Shown here: piece by piece, positions 9,695-21,578 of the stretch
How the letters are laid out: every line of letters starts with the position of its first letter
How positions within the stretch are numbered: position 1 is the stretch's first letter
Assembly (NCBI GenBank): GCA_963921795.1
Contig: OY997650.1
Location: 16,815,862-16,879,861 of the forward strand
Length of the DNA: 64,000 nt
Source: Nannobrachium achirus
Taxonomy: Eukaryota > Chordata > Actinopteri > Myctophiformes > Myctophidae
Direction of reading: 5' to 3'
Translations under genes and position numbers: made by a program
The notes under the pieces: generated by a model
Databases searched by the model: none
What the model saw: only the letters and a program-made list of their open reading frames with translations
Told to the model about the DNA's origin: nothing

Positions 9695-11351
9695 AAATAG
9701 GCCGGGGGCCAATTCTGAAATTGGCACAAATTGGTACCACCCAAGGTGACCGTACGTTTTTTACATTTTCGTCTTCGTACATGTCTCTAGTTTACATTTT
9801 GGTATGATAACTCTTCCAATCGCCCAGCTTATTGACAGTTATCACTCCCTAAACAAACCAATATCCATATGAAACAGTGATGAGTATATACTGTATAGTG
9901 TGGTACGATGTGTACTTCCGTAGGATTTTTGTGCTAATTTTTTATTTTTTTTGCAGATCCTGGTTCTAGAGAGTCCAAACTATGAGAAAATGATGGGTGC
10001 CAACTTTTCCGGACCCCCACCCCCTATCTGGGGGTCATCTAGTTTGGGGCCTCCCAGAACAGTACGCCAGCCAGTTAATGTCCAATTTTCTTAAATATTA
10101 GGGTTGTTTTGTAGGTTTTAAAACATTCTGAGTTCATTTATTACAATTTTGAGGCAGCCAGAATAACCTTTCTGACATTTGGTTGGGGTCTTTCCACACC
10201 TGGGACCCCCCAGACGCCAGACCCCTGTGCCTATCTCAGTACTCGCTCTGCTCCTGCTCCAGAACAATGTCATATTAGATCATAATTGAATAAATGTTTT
10301 TGTTGCTGGACTCTGAAAACAAAAATGAGTAGTAGCAAATACCAGGGGTCTTCAACAGGGGCTTCGGGACCCCTAGAGGGTCCTCAGAGTTACTACATAC
10401 ATAGTGTACTTCTAATGATTTTTGCGTAACTTTATTTGTTTACTGCTTTGGCTTTTATAGGGACCAAACTGTCAGAAAATGATGGGTGTCAGATTTTCCC
10501 AACCCCTGCTCCTTTTCTGGGGGGTCATCTATTTTAGGACATTGCAGAACAGTATGCCAGCCAGTTAATGTCCAATTTTCATAATATTAGAGTTGTTTTG
10601 AAGGTTTTAAAACATTCATATATTGCACTTTTGAAGCAGCCAGAATACGCTTTCTGACTTTTGGTGGGGGTCTTTTCCTCACCTGGGACCCCCGGAATTA
10701 CTCCTGAGCCTATCTCAGTACTCATTACAGTCCTTGCTCTGCTCCTGCTCCAGAACAGTGTCAAATTAGATCATAACTGAAGCATAAAAGCTTTTGTAGC
10801 TGGGCTCTGACAACAAAAATGGGTAGCTAATACCAGGGGTCTTCCACAGGGGGTATGGGACCCCCAGGTGTCCTCAGAGTTACTACAGGGGGCCAGCCAA
10901 ATCTCTGGTCACCCCAACCTCCCAGTCAGCCAAGACATCTGACTGGAAAATACCCTCCACTCTCTGAATTCCATCCATTTTCTTCAATTGGTGGAAGCTC
11001 AGGGCAATTTGTCAAGTATCATTTATACTGCATTGTGATGTAGCTGGCATGGAGGATATGTGGTAGCAGTGCAGCTCCAAGTTCTTTGACTGAAATCCCA
11101 TCCCATTACCCTGCATTATCACAGATGCGGGGTTGTTGGACCAAATTGCTCCAATTACTCCAATGTTGATGGAAATAAGTAAGCCTTGCCCAGCCCTGAG
11201 GCTCATAGGGCAGGAGTCTATGTCCTGTTTCAGTGAGGCAGCTTGATGTACACGTACCCCTGGACAGTGGACATAATAATAGTTTGTCACAGGGACATAC
11301 TAATCCAGCCTTTGATGCTGAGGTCATACATTCAAGATGTATGACAAGACG

Positions 11352-11353
<2 letters not shown>

Positions 11354-11436
<83 letters not shown>

Positions 11437-11442
11437 GTGTGT

Positions 11443-11478
<36 letters not shown>
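11354..11478. repeat. (GT)n microsatellite in the fold-back loop
   Basis: GT run with one GC and one GG interruption. Confidence 0.97.
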
Positions 11479-11479
<1 letters not shown>

Positions 11480-11504
11480 TAAATGGACACGTTGTTTTGC
11501 ATGC

Positions 11505-11850
11505 CCGCTCTGACATCACACTATGGCTTCACTGTGATGGCACACTAACAGAATCCCTTTTATGACCATATATGGAGTTCCTTGATGTCTTCAATATTAA
11601 GCCCATATCTAACAGGACTTCATATGGGAATGCCCATATATGGAGGCCACATCGGCCACATGCCACACTAACAGAATCCATATATGGCCAAGACAGATGG
11701 CCAAGACAGCCTATATCTGAGTGACTGGTTCTATAGACAGGGATCTCCATGAAGGGTATTGATGTCAGTTGTCATAACAAATAACTGAGTAAGCATGTTT
11801 GGGCTCTCACAGCACATCTCAATATACAGTACATGGATCTGTACATCTGT
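11505..11850. repeat. CACACTAACAGAATCC / CATATATGG repeat block
   Basis: It contains CACTAACAGAATCC twice, CATATATGG(C/A) motifs and GGCCAAGACAGATGGCCAAG. An inverted relative lies at 61856-62290 with the same order of motifs, including TTTGGGCTCTCACAGCA. It is probably a non-autonomous element; ends and target duplication were not resolved. Confidence 0.6.
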
Positions 11851-13248
11851 AAACCGATATACATCACTGGTCAGATGGCAAAGAATTGGCACCCTGAGGC
11901 ATCTTACTAGTAAATAATACTGAGAATACTAATAAACCATCAAGTACACTACATAAACCCAGGATGCATAAAACTGTTTCTAATATTATTCAAAAATAGT
12001 TTGCAAATTGCAGAACTGGTTGCAAGAATAGGGCCAAAACTGGAATAGCCATTTGGCTAGCCCCCTGTAGTAACTCTGAGGACACCTAGGGGTCCCAGAC
12101 CCCCTGTGGAAGACCCCTGGTATTAGCTACTCGTTTTTGTTGTCAGAGCCCAGCTACAAAAGCTTTTATGCTTCAGTTATGATCTAATTTGACACTGTTC
12201 TGGAGCAGGAGCAGAGCAAGGACTGTAATGAGTACTGAGATCGCTCAGGAGTCATTCCGGGGGTCCCAGGTGAGGAAAGACCCCCACCAAAAGTCAGAAA
12301 GCTTATTCTGGCTGCTTCAAAAGTGCAATATATGAATGTTTTAAAACCTTCAAAACAACTCTAATATTATGAAAATTGGACATTAACTGGCTGGCATACT
12401 GTTCTGCAGTGTCCTAAAATAGATGACCCCCCAGAAAAGGGGCAGGGGTTGGGAAAATCTGACACCCATCATTTTCTGACACTTTGGTCCCTATAAAAGC
12501 CAAAGCAGTAAAAAAATAAAGTTACGCAAAAAAATCATTAGAAGTACACTATGTAGTAACTCTGAGGACCCCCTAGGGGTCCCGAAGCCCCTGTGGAAGA
12601 CCCCTGGTATTTGCTACTATTCATTTTTGTTTTCAGAGTCCAGCAACAAAAACATTTATTCAATTATGATCTAATATGACATTGTTCTGGAGCAGGAGCA
12701 GAGCGAGTACTGAGATAGGCACAGGGGTCCGGCGTCTGGGGGATCCCAGGTGAGGAAAGACCCCAACCAAATGTCAGAAAGGTTATTCTGGCTGCTTCAA
12801 AATTGTAATAAATGAACTCAGAATGTTTTAAAACCTAGAAAACAACCCTAATATTAAGAAAATTGGATATTAACTGGCTGGCGTACTGTTCTGGGAGGCC
12901 CCAAACTAGATGACCCCCAGATAGGGGGTGGGGGTCCGGAAAAGTTGGCACCCATCATTTTCTCATAGTTTGGACTCTCTAGAACCAGGATCTGCAAAAA
13001 AAATAAAAAATTAGCACAAAAATCCTACGGAAGTACACATCGTACCACACTATACAGTATATACTCATCACAGTTTCATATGGATATTGGTTTGTTTAGG
13101 GAGTGATAACTGTCAATAAGCTGGGCGATTGGAAGAGTTATCATACCAAAATGTAAACTAGAGACATGTACGAAGACGAAAATGTAAAAAACGTACGGTC
13201 ACCTTGGGTGGTACCAATTTGTGCCAATTTCAGAATTGGCCCCCGGCC

Positions 13249-14929
13249 TAGAGATGTCTGTTCAGCCTGTCCGCCTGTCCATCTGTCCGTCTGTCTGTCT
13301 GTCTCCCCCTGCCCACTGTGCCTGCCTGCTGGCTGATGATGATGACTGGTATTGGGCGAGGAATCATGGTTGTGTTGGTGGAGTGCTCGCGAGGGCCACA
13401 GGTGGCCGGGGTGGGGGTGGGGGTGGGGGGCAAGAAAGAAGGGCTGTTAGAGGGGGAAAGAGGACACCGCCAGGGGAGTCTGGACAGGAGAGGCATCCAG
13501 ACAACAGCTCTGCACATCCACCGGACCCTTCATGCCGACAGCTGAGCCTCGAAGCCGCAGAGCATTCGGAGCATGGGCGTCATGCCCTGCAGACCTGCAC
13601 CAGTTCTCTGCCCCTCCTCCTCCTCCTCCTCCTCCCCACCACCAACACCACCGCCACTGCCGCCCGCCTCACTGGCACCAGGGACGTGCAGAGAATGTTA
13701 GAGAGGCAGGGGCTGACATTTCTAAAAGGGCCCTTTGGTGAAAATATCAGAAATAGCACACCTCCGAGCTCGCAACGCTATTTTCGGCACGTGATACCAC
13801 ACTGAACTAAGCATAATCAAGTCAATACTGGAGATGTGGCGTAACGGCATGGATTTCTACATAGAGAGGGCAATTCTTTCAACATAAGACGCTGCATTCA
13901 AGTTCAGGAGAGTTTGGACATGGCCATTCTCTTGACCGCTGCCTTCAGGTATGGCATGGACAGACAGAGGGCATTTGCATTTCATTCACCATAGTGAATA
14001 CTGCATTCATGGTCTGGAGAGGGCACTTTTTACAGACGGGTAAAAGGGCAGGGGCTCAAGCCCCCTTTGATGTCTATGTGTGCACCTTCCTGACTGGCAC
14101 GCTCCAGTAGCCCGTTTGACCACCGCCGCTCCCTCCCAACCAGCCTCCCTCCCGCCTCACTCTCTCTGACACCGGCCAATCATTTTGTCCCCTCGCTTGC
14201 ATGTGTGGCACACGTGCGTCCGTGCCTCTCTGACGTAACACGCGGCTTGCGGGCCATGTTCTTCCCCCCATAACCCACATGTGCACTCTCACTCGCATGA
14301 GCACTCGCATGCACGGTCCATGACCCCTGGACCGGTATAGGGTTTCACTACCATTACAGTGCATTTTGTAGTCCGCTCAGCGCTCACTATTACCGGCGTT
14401 CGCTGATGTGGAGGCTTTGTTAACAGGGAAGAAGTCATCAATGAAGGAATAGATGCGTTTCTGAAACTGTGAGTTAAAGATGAATGTTTTACACATCAGT
14501 AAGCCATCATCAAGTAAGTATTTAATTCACAGGGAGGCAAGCTTGATGAACATGGTTCCTTATGTTACCAGTGTTACCATTTGACGTATCATGAAGGTAA
14601 TAACTTCTCTTGCCGGGTTTACAGTAACCCCTAAATGAAACAATATCCCAGAATTAATGTTAACACCTCCAGCTGCATTTAGCATCTACAGTATAACAGT
14701 GGTTCATGTCAAGGAACCCTACATGAATAAGTATTTTATTATGTGCCAGGGACCACTATATACTATTTAATTAAAAGGTTTTTCAAGATCTTTTAAAAAC
14801 AGTATGTACACTAGTATATATGGTTAAAGTGGTTAAATTGATTTAGATGGCATATAACAAATTGTCCACTGTGCAAACTATCAGTTATTTGGCATAGTCC
14901 TTTGAGGTGTGGCTGTTTATTAGCGGTCT
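13249..14929. other. Intergenic, simple-sequence rich
   Basis: It contains CTGTCTGTC runs (13262-13305), GGGTGG runs and a (CCT)n tract (13610-13640). A decayed hairpin remnant (13751-13784, AAATAGCAC...CGCTATTTT) is present. The frame spanning 13221-13805 is low-complexity and crosses the fold-back boundary, so I do not call it a gene. Confidence 0.5.
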
Positions 14930-16258
14930 TCCAGTCGGAACTCCTTCCTATGGGGGATCGCCCTGATCCACCAAAATACAGAAAAAAAGTATGTCAGCTC
15001 CCGTAGGACTATTGGCCAGAGGGGATGTCAATCAAGTCTCGGGGCGCAGGACCTCCCCCTATAAGACCCGTGACGTCCTTCCGTTCAGTCTCTTTCGCCA
15101 TTTCTGCTCCACGCATACAGACGCGATTCTCACAGCTCCTCATCCAACGTAAGTATTTCTTCACTTGCTTTCTTCACAGAGAAGTTATAAATGTGCTGAA
15201 GATAGCCGAAAGCGATGTACTAGGATGAGTCCGACGGCTTCGGCACTTTTCTTCTCTGTTCTCGGCTTTCAGCGATCACTTTCACCGTTTGGTAACCTGT
15301 TGTTGTGCTAGCTTAGCTATCCTAGCCTAGCCTAGCCTAGCCTTAGCCGCTGCTCGTAGCCCTGCTAACTTTGCGGCCCTGTTGTGCTAACTTGTTGCTA
15401 GCTCTGCTTTCCCCTGTGTTGCGGCTAGCTCGATTAGCCTACGTTTACCAGACGTTGTACTGCTGCCTGCTTACCCTCTGCTTGTTTGTTTGCCCCCCAC
15501 CTCACAGCCCCTGTGCTTTTCGGCGAAGGACTGACCGTGGCAATGGCGACTGCTAGCCCTCTTCCACACTGCGTCACAGAAGGCTGCAAACTCAAGCTAG
15601 ACGCGGACGACCCCCACCCACAGTGTATCGTCTGCCTCGGGTGGCAACATGCAGCAGACGGCATATGGAGGACAGACCTGTGTGCAGGCTTTGCCGCAGG
15701 ATGTCACCAGCACAGAGGCACGGCCGTTTTTACACGGCGTGCCTCCTCTCCGGCCTCCAGTACAGGCACACGGGGACGTCGCGGAGACCCTGGACTCCGA
15801 TGAGGACGACCAACCGGGCGCCTCCGCTCAGGCCTCGGCCGCTGTCCCCCCGCCTCGCCCCGAGGCCCCGGAATCTTCTTCCGACTCGGAGGAAGGATCC
15901 TCTTCTACCTCCAGCGAAGAGGAGGACGACGTCGAGGACGAGGAATTATATTTCCCCGAGCGGCACCTGGCCCCAGCTCGGCAGCCGTTGTGCGCCGCTC
16001 AGGCGGAGGAAGGGTCCCCTGTGGCCATCTCCCCTCCCCCCTCCTCGATTCCCTCTCCTTCTCCGTCTCCCCGCTGCCTTCCATGGCCTTGTCCATGTTG
16101 GCAGACGAGGGGCCCCGAGCTAATCCTGGGACCTCGGAGGCAGGCCTGTCTGCCCCCGCGGAGCCGATTGGACCCCAGTGCCCGGGACCCCAGGCAGGCC
16201 TTGCTGCCTCCCGACCAACGCCAGCGGCGCGCCTGCGGGGCCCGCCATATCACTTTTA
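14930..16258 (+). mobile_element. DIRS-like retroelement fragment (fossil)
   Basis: This looks like the 5' part of a DIRS-type (tyrosine-recombinase) retrotransposon. A GC-rich leader with repeated CTAGC units is followed by coding-like sequence with a Cys/His cluster (HCVTEGC, then HPQCIVCLGWQHA), which resembles the N-terminal region of fish DIRS gag-like proteins. After it come acidic and Ser/Pro-rich stretches. Reverse transcriptase, RNase H and recombinase are absent, so the copy is partial and broken. Family assignment rests on the CLG..HA pattern from memory and is moderate. Confidence 0.5.
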
Positions 16259-16362
16259 AATAAAGGCTTAAAAAATGCCCCAAGTAACCATATACGCAAA
16301 CAAATACGCTCATTCTGCACTTAGTCCACTGTTTTTTCCCTTTACACCAAATCTCTTCACCG

Positions 16363-16419
16363 CAATAGCCGATCTAAAAGCTCACAAGAAGTGTGTAAGC
16401 CTGACTAGGCGGCTATTCT
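16363..16419. repeat. Decayed hairpin module
   Basis: Left arm AATAGCCGATCTAAAAGCTCAC and a right remnant GGCGGCTATT. A TTTCAAGTGGT end, typical of the TTAA-type MITE, follows at about 16456. Confidence 0.55.
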
Positions 16420-16505
16420 CCCAGAAAGTTTCCCCCAGAATAGGGATGCTAGGTTTCAAGTGGTACAAAAAAAAAGTATAACAATTCTGTGTGACTGTGT
16501 GTGTG

Positions 16506-16506
<1 letters not shown>

Positions 16507-16546
<40 letters not shown>
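16507..16546. repeat. (GT)n microsatellite
   Basis: Simple GT run. Confidence 0.95.
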
Positions 16547-16549
<3 letters not shown>

Positions 16550-16698
16550 TAACCTACATCAGGTCCATCTGGAAGCAGCCTCTCCTCTCTCTGCCGTTGG
16601 ATTAATGAGCACAGCCTTCCCCCCCCGCCCCCCCGCCATCGTACCAGCAGCAGCCACGCCCGAAGCACAGCAGCCTGATGGAGGACAGGAGCACACAC

Positions 16699-16943
<245 letters not shown>

Positions 16944-17054
16944 GATGGTGAAAATGCCCTGTTAATGCACCGCAGGGCTGTGCGCGCGCTTTGAACCGCA
17001 GATTTGAAGGCATATTTTGACGAGTGTTGAGAGTGGTTATAATGTGTGCGTGCC

Positions 17055-17092
17055 GTGCATGCGTGCATGCGTGCGTGCGTGCGTGCGTGTGT

Positions 17093-17113
<21 letters not shown>
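17055..17113. repeat. (GCGT)n and (GA)n tracts
   Basis: GCGTGCGT units followed by GAGA. A related CA/CGCA tract is at 17238-17286. Confidence 0.9.
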
Positions 17114-17123
<10 letters not shown>

Positions 17124-17289
17124 TGGGAACAATGTGGCCATTTACATGATGAATAGCGTTGCTGGGAACAAGGACCCTTAACATACTGTATTTGCCATGT
17201 GACCTGCTAGGGCTCAGAAAATGTTTAGTAGAGTGCACGCACACACACACACACACACACACGCACGCACGCACGCACGCACGCACATA

Positions 17290-18530
17290 CAGTCATCTCT
17301 GCCCCAACTCATTGTCAGCTGCAGACGTCTAGACAGAGTGTAACTACGCTTCAGATGGCTGTTTGAACTATAGCTTTAAGTTAAACCTTAGAAATAGCAG
17401 TTCCAACAATGAGATTAGTCAGGGTGCTAAATATACTGTGAATAATATACTTTGAAAGGCAATTTGTGTAATCTGATGTACGCTTGTAGATCTTCTGGGG
17501 GGGGGGGGGGCACATGCACGTGGACATGCACATGCACATGTAGAGTGGGCTCTAGGCCAGCGTGTGAAGTTGGTCAAACGCAAAAAGTAATTTTGGATAC
17601 ATTTATTTCACCCCAAAACCAACACCAATATCGTGTGCCGCATTTACAGTACAGTCCTAGGCAAAAATAATTCTTTAAAAAAACAATAATAATAAAAGAA
17701 AAAAAAAGCCCAGACCAACACAGACTAAACTCTCAGCGTATCCCAACCTGCCATTTACACCTGGTGGATGCTACCAAGAGAAAATGGCCTGTAATTAGTG
17801 ATCAATTAACTCAAACAAAGCTACTCTATGGCCCATGTGTGATTTACACAATTACATAAAGTTATTTACCAACAAATTAAAATACATCTCCCTGGCGCCA
17901 ATTCCCTGTTATTGTCTAACTAGACCAGGTCACCTGGTTCTGCCAGACCCGCAATGAAAATCAGAATGCAAGGAAGGGGGGGGGGGGGGGGGTGAAATGT
18001 TTCTGAGTTTGTAGATGGGCTGAGGAATTTATAGTGTCAGCAGCTCGTCAGCCAACTCAACTCAGCTGGTCCTGTACAGGTGACGGCACTCAAGGCAATC
18101 AGCCGAGCAAGGGAAGGGAGGGGCAGATGAGCAGTCAGAGGCAAACACAGGCACACTGAGGAAAAGAGGGACCGACCGACCGACCGACAGACCGACAAAG
18201 CCTTTTGTAGGCCGACCCCCTGGGTCTGGCAAAAACTAAAGGGCACAGATTCCCGAACCTTTTTCCATTTCAAGAACCCCCAGACCAGTTTACTATGCTT
18301 TGGGTCACGGACCCTCATAACTCTGAATGTTGCATTTACAGTTGCCAATCCTTTTGCGTGCATGGGGACCCCCTGGAACCTGGAGGAGCACAAGGACCCC
18401 TGGAGGTCCCCCCGGGGCCCACTTTGAGAACCATAGCTTTAGGCCTCAGTGTGAGGGCTTTGCCCCCATGCATGAGACTATGATGTCACCCCAAACACAC
18501 AGAACACAGGCAGGGCTGGAAAAGAAGAAG
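17290..18530. other. Unassigned intergenic sequence with G-runs
   Basis: It contains poly-G tracts (17498-17511, 17978-17992), a (CCGA)n tract near 18172-18190 and a GGACCCCC-rich fragment at about 18270-18430 related to the CAGTGGTTCTC family. No gene was recognised. Confidence 0.45.
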
Positions 18531-18608
18531 AAAAAAACCAGGGGTGTCACAAGTGGGACTGAGTTACTAGGGCCCAAGGTGGAGGGGCCCTAGTAACTTT
18601 AGCTAATG

Positions 18609-18681
18609 AAAAATAGCAGATATACAAGCTCACAGCGCGGCACCGAGTGCCGCGCTGCGAGCTTGTAGATCTGCTATTTTT
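18609..18681. repeat. Palindromic hairpin module
   Basis: Identical or nearly identical to the copy at 118-190, with the same GCGCGGCAC/GTGCCGCGC stem. Confidence 0.88.
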
Positions 18682-18918
18682 GAAAAGTCGTGAAAATGTG
18701 TGCAAATCTTTGAATATATGTATTCTTTAAGCGGACATTTGTAACTCAAATTTTGCTTCTGGGGGGGGGGGGGGGGGGGGGGTCCCTGGAACTAAATGTT
18801 TTGAGATGGGGGTCCGTGGCCAAATACATATCATCTTGGGGGTCCTTGACATGAAAAAGTTTGAGCACCACTGACATGGAAACGTATAGGTTTCTTGCAC
18901 ACATTTTCACAATTGTTC

Positions 18919-18975
18919 AAAAATAGCAGATCTACAAGGTCGCAGCTCGCTGTGAGCTTGTATATCAGCTATTTT
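18919..18975. repeat. Palindromic hairpin module, shortened stem
   Basis: The arms AAAATAGCAGATCTACAAG and CTTGTATATCAGCTATTTTT are kept. The inner stem is reduced to about AGCTCGCT. Confidence 0.75.
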
Positions 18976-19270
18976 TCAATAGTTAACATGCATGGGGGGG
19001 GGGCCCGCAGTGAATGAATCCTTGTACCCAGGGCCCAGAATTTGGCGTGACGCCCCTGAAAACAACAACTATGAAACACAGTCCAGTGGAATAATTATAT
19101 GAGAGAGGGAGTGAATCAGGAAATAGCTTTTGGTTTTGGGAAACTCAAGAGTTTGAGGGAGCGCTGCCATGTACTAAATGAAAACATCAGGATTTGAAAA
19201 AGGGGGAAAAGAGTGAGAAAGGAGAGAACGAAGAGCGAGAAAGAGCAAGAGAGAGAGAGAGACAGACAGA

Positions 19271-19798
19271 CAGTGGTGGAAAAAGTATTCACCCATTTTC
19301 ACTTAAGTGAAAGTATCAACACTGCAATGTAGATGTACCGTCCGGTACTCTGTTACGAGTAAATGTCCAGTATTCAAAATGTACTCGAGTAAAAGTACGA
19401 AAGTATTGGCATCAAAATGTACTTAAAGTACCAAAAGTAAAAGTACAACATGTTTGAAAATAGCAGATCTATACAAGCTCACAACGCATCGCGATGCGTT
19501 CATATACCACGGCAACCAGCTTGTAGATCGGCTATTTTCAAATAGCCTATGTATAAAAGAGGGCTAAAGTGGTTAATGTATGTTTTATAATATTATAATT
19601 GATATCTGTAAAGTAACCAGTAACTAAAGTTTTCAAATAGATTTAGTGGAGTAAAAGTACAATATTTGGATCTAGAATGTAGTGGAGTAGAAGTAAAAGT
19701 ACTGATAATTGGAAATACTCCAGTTAAAGTAAAAGTACCTCAAAACTGTACTTAAGTACAGTACTTAAGTAAAAGTACTTAGTTACTTTACACCACTG
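19271..19798. mobile_element. hAT-like MITE (CAGTGGTG...CACCACTG), complete
   Basis: 528 bp bounded by CAGTGGTGGAAAAAGTA and TACTTTACACCACTG. The 8-mer CAGACAGA lies on both sides (19263-19270, 19799-19806), although the site is a GACA simple repeat. The interior is a ladder of AAAGTAC and GTACTT motifs. In the middle is a hairpin module (19453-19542) followed by GGGCTAAAGTGG-TTAA, the right end of the TTAA-type MITE. Confidence 0.82.
19453..19542. repeat. Palindromic hairpin module with asymmetric loop
   Basis: Outer arms TTTGAAAATAGCAGATC and GATCGGCTATTTTCAAA. The inner CGCATCGCGATGCG is itself a perfect palindrome. The extra CATATACCACGGCAACC sits on the right side only. Confidence 0.8.
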
Positions 19799-20175
19799 CA
19801 GACAGAGAATAAAATTAAGAAAGCCAGTGTGTGCCAGCTTTTCTCTTCTTGCCAACCCGTGGCAGGGTAAGCAATGGTCAGCGAGACTGGTACCCTCTTC
19901 CATTCATTCACTTTTTAACGTCTCTCCATCCACCCCCCCCTTCCTCGAACCTCCTCCTCGCCCATTTATTTATTCTTTCGCCATGCAGCGGGGTTGGTTG
20001 TTGGCGCGCTCTCAGCTCTTTCCTCACACTTTTTAATGGGTATCTTCCCAATCAGGTTTTTATTGCAGGAAATTTCAAGCCCACCACATTGCGTGAGCCG
20101 GAGGAGCGCTCCATTCTTAGCTCGGGACCACTGAGTCGTGCCAGGGAGCATTATGCTGCCTGCCAGGGGAGGAGG

Positions 20176-20786
20176 CAGGGGCGTCACAAGGGGGGTGGGG
20201 GGGGGGGGAGTGGGACTGGGTTACTAGGGCCCAAGTTGGAGGGGCCTGGAATTATTTTATACTTTGGCTATTGAAAAATAGCAGATTTGCAAGCTCACAG
20301 CGCGGCACCGAGAGCTTGTAGATCTGCTATTTTTTGAAAAGTCGTGAAAATGTGTGCAAGTCTTTGAATGTATGTATTTTTTTTTTAAGCGAACACTTGG
20401 AACTAAAATTTTGCTTCTGGGTGGTCCCTGGAACTAAATGTTTTGAGATGTGGTTCCGTGGCCAAATATACATATCATTTTGGGGGTCCTTCACATGAAA
20501 AGGTTTGAGCACCATTGACATAGAAACATAGGTTTTTCAAAAAAAAAAAACCTTAGAAGGATTTGAAATATTCAAAGACTTGCACAAATGTTCACGATTT
20601 TTCAAAACTAGCAGATCTACAAGCTTGTACATATCGGCTATCTTTCAGTAGTTAAAGCACAAAATAATGCATAATAATGCGTTCCCAGTCTAAATGGGTT
20701 AAACCCCTTCCCCTATGAAGAACATTTATGAGGGGCCCGCAGTGAATCCTTGTACCCAGGGCCCAGGATTTGGTGCGACACCCCTG
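20176..20786. mobile_element. hAT-like MITE (CAGGGGCGTCAC ends) with two hairpins
   Basis: 611 bp from CAGGGGCGTCAC to GCGACACCCCTG. An 18-bp direct repeat, GCCTGCCAGGGGAGGAGG, abuts the left end (20158-20175) and recurs 3 bp beyond the right end (20790-20807). That is longer than a normal hAT duplication. It contains hairpins at 20274-20335 (short stem) and 20604-20645 (collapsed). Confidence 0.75.
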
Positions 20787-20846
20787 TTCGCCTGCCAGGG
20801 GAGGAGGAGGAGGCGGGGTGGGGGCCAGGGGTGTCAGCTTGGTGCC

Positions 20847-20960
20847 AACCTTAAAGCCTTGATTTATACTTCATCGCAGAACGGTTGCACGCTCGCCTCG
20901 AAAAAACAGCAGATCTGCAAGCTCACAGTGCGTTGCAACAGGGCATAAATGAAGCTCTCC
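20847..20960. mobile_element. Fragment of the AAGCCTTGATTTATACTT family with half hairpin
   Basis: The left end TTAAAGCCTTGATTTATACT is shared with the element around 29.33-29.91 kb. A half hairpin follows (20900-20940, CAGCAGATCTGCAAGCTCAC), and the rest is missing. Confidence 0.55.
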
Positions 20961-21126
20961 AGTCAGTCCTGAATGCTTTTCAACACCCCCCCCCCCCCAC
21001 CCCTTAACGATACTTAAGTGCCGGGAAGGGGTTTAAGACCATTGAGAAAAAGAACCACAGGCCATCATCCAGCGCTGCCTTCTGAGTCACACTATTACTA
21101 AGACTGTGGCATAAATTTACTGGGAT

Positions 21127-21578
21127 TAGGGATGGGACGATATGAAGATGTCACATCACGATTATTGTGACAAAAGAAATCGCGATTTACAATATTATCG
21201 CGATAATCAAAATCCATTATCGTTGGGCGGAACATTTGCCAAAACAAATTGCAGATCTACAAGCTCAACGCGTCACAACACGTCGAAACACGACACGTTG
21301 TGAGCTTGTAGATCTGCTATTTTTGGGCAAAGATATTTGATAGAGAGTGAAGAAAAGACTATCAAGTACGTACTGTATATTATAAGTACCTTTTACCAAT
21401 TCTAGAGTGTTTACTGTAAGTGGTACCGGATATGCAGCTCAGCAAATAAAAGGTGAATTGAACCCAGTGTATGACGGAGGACAATATCACGATAAAGAAA
21501 ATCTCCACGATACGATTATCGTGAGTGTTTTTTTTTTTTTCACGATATACGATAATATCGCTTATCGTTCCATCCCTA
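21127..21578. mobile_element. hAT-like MITE (TAGGGATGGGACGATA), copy 1
   Basis: 452 bp with ends TAGGGATGGGACGATA and TATCGTTCCATCCCTA. The flanks ACTGGGAT and ACAGGGAT form an 8-bp duplication with one difference. The interior is built of ATCGCGATTTACGATAT-like palindromic sequence. The centre is a hairpin (21235-21331) whose outer flanks TTTGCC and GGGCAAA are inverted. Other copies are at 35802, 37243 and 44906. Confidence 0.88.

Larger units (their letters stand above)
9700..13248. mobile_element. 3.55-kb fold-back element with ~1.2-kb inverted arms
   Basis: The left arm (9700 to about 10901) and right arm (about 12050-13248) are inverted copies that look more than 95% identical by eye. 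The outermost bases are GGCCGGGGGCCAATTCTG and its complement, and TA abuts both ends (9698-9699, 13249-13250). Each arm contains two diverged tandem units of about 490 bp: AAATGATGGGTG, GCCAGTTAATGTCCAATTTT and GCTCTGCTCCTGCTCCAGAA occur twice per arm. The loop (10902-12049) is unrelated sequence with a GT microsatellite and a repeat block shared with about 61.9-62.3 kb. No transposase was seen. The TA flanks are compatible with Tc1/mariner-like mobilisation, but the class is unproven. Confidence 0.85.
18539..19058. mobile_element. hAT-like MITE (CAGGGGTGTCAC ends) with two hairpins
   Basis: The ends CAGGGGTGTCAC and GTGACGCCCCTG bound 520 bp. The flanks AAAAAAAC and AAAACAAC match at 7 of 8 positions, as expected for hAT, though the site is A-rich. 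The element carries the double-hairpin cassette: palindromes at 18609-18681 and 18919-18975 around a GGACCCC-rich interior with a long G-run. Related elements are 20176-20786 and 30944-31447. Confidence 0.78.

Noticed and set aside
13221-13805. 194-codon plus-strand frame
   Set aside because: Low-complexity Gly, Ser, Leu and Pro runs; it crosses the right end of the fold-back element and has no recognisable domain or splice context.
17391-17500. A further hairpin module (AATAGCAG ... GCTTGTAGATCTTCT)
   Set aside because: Only two short separated matches about 80 bp apart, too weak to count.
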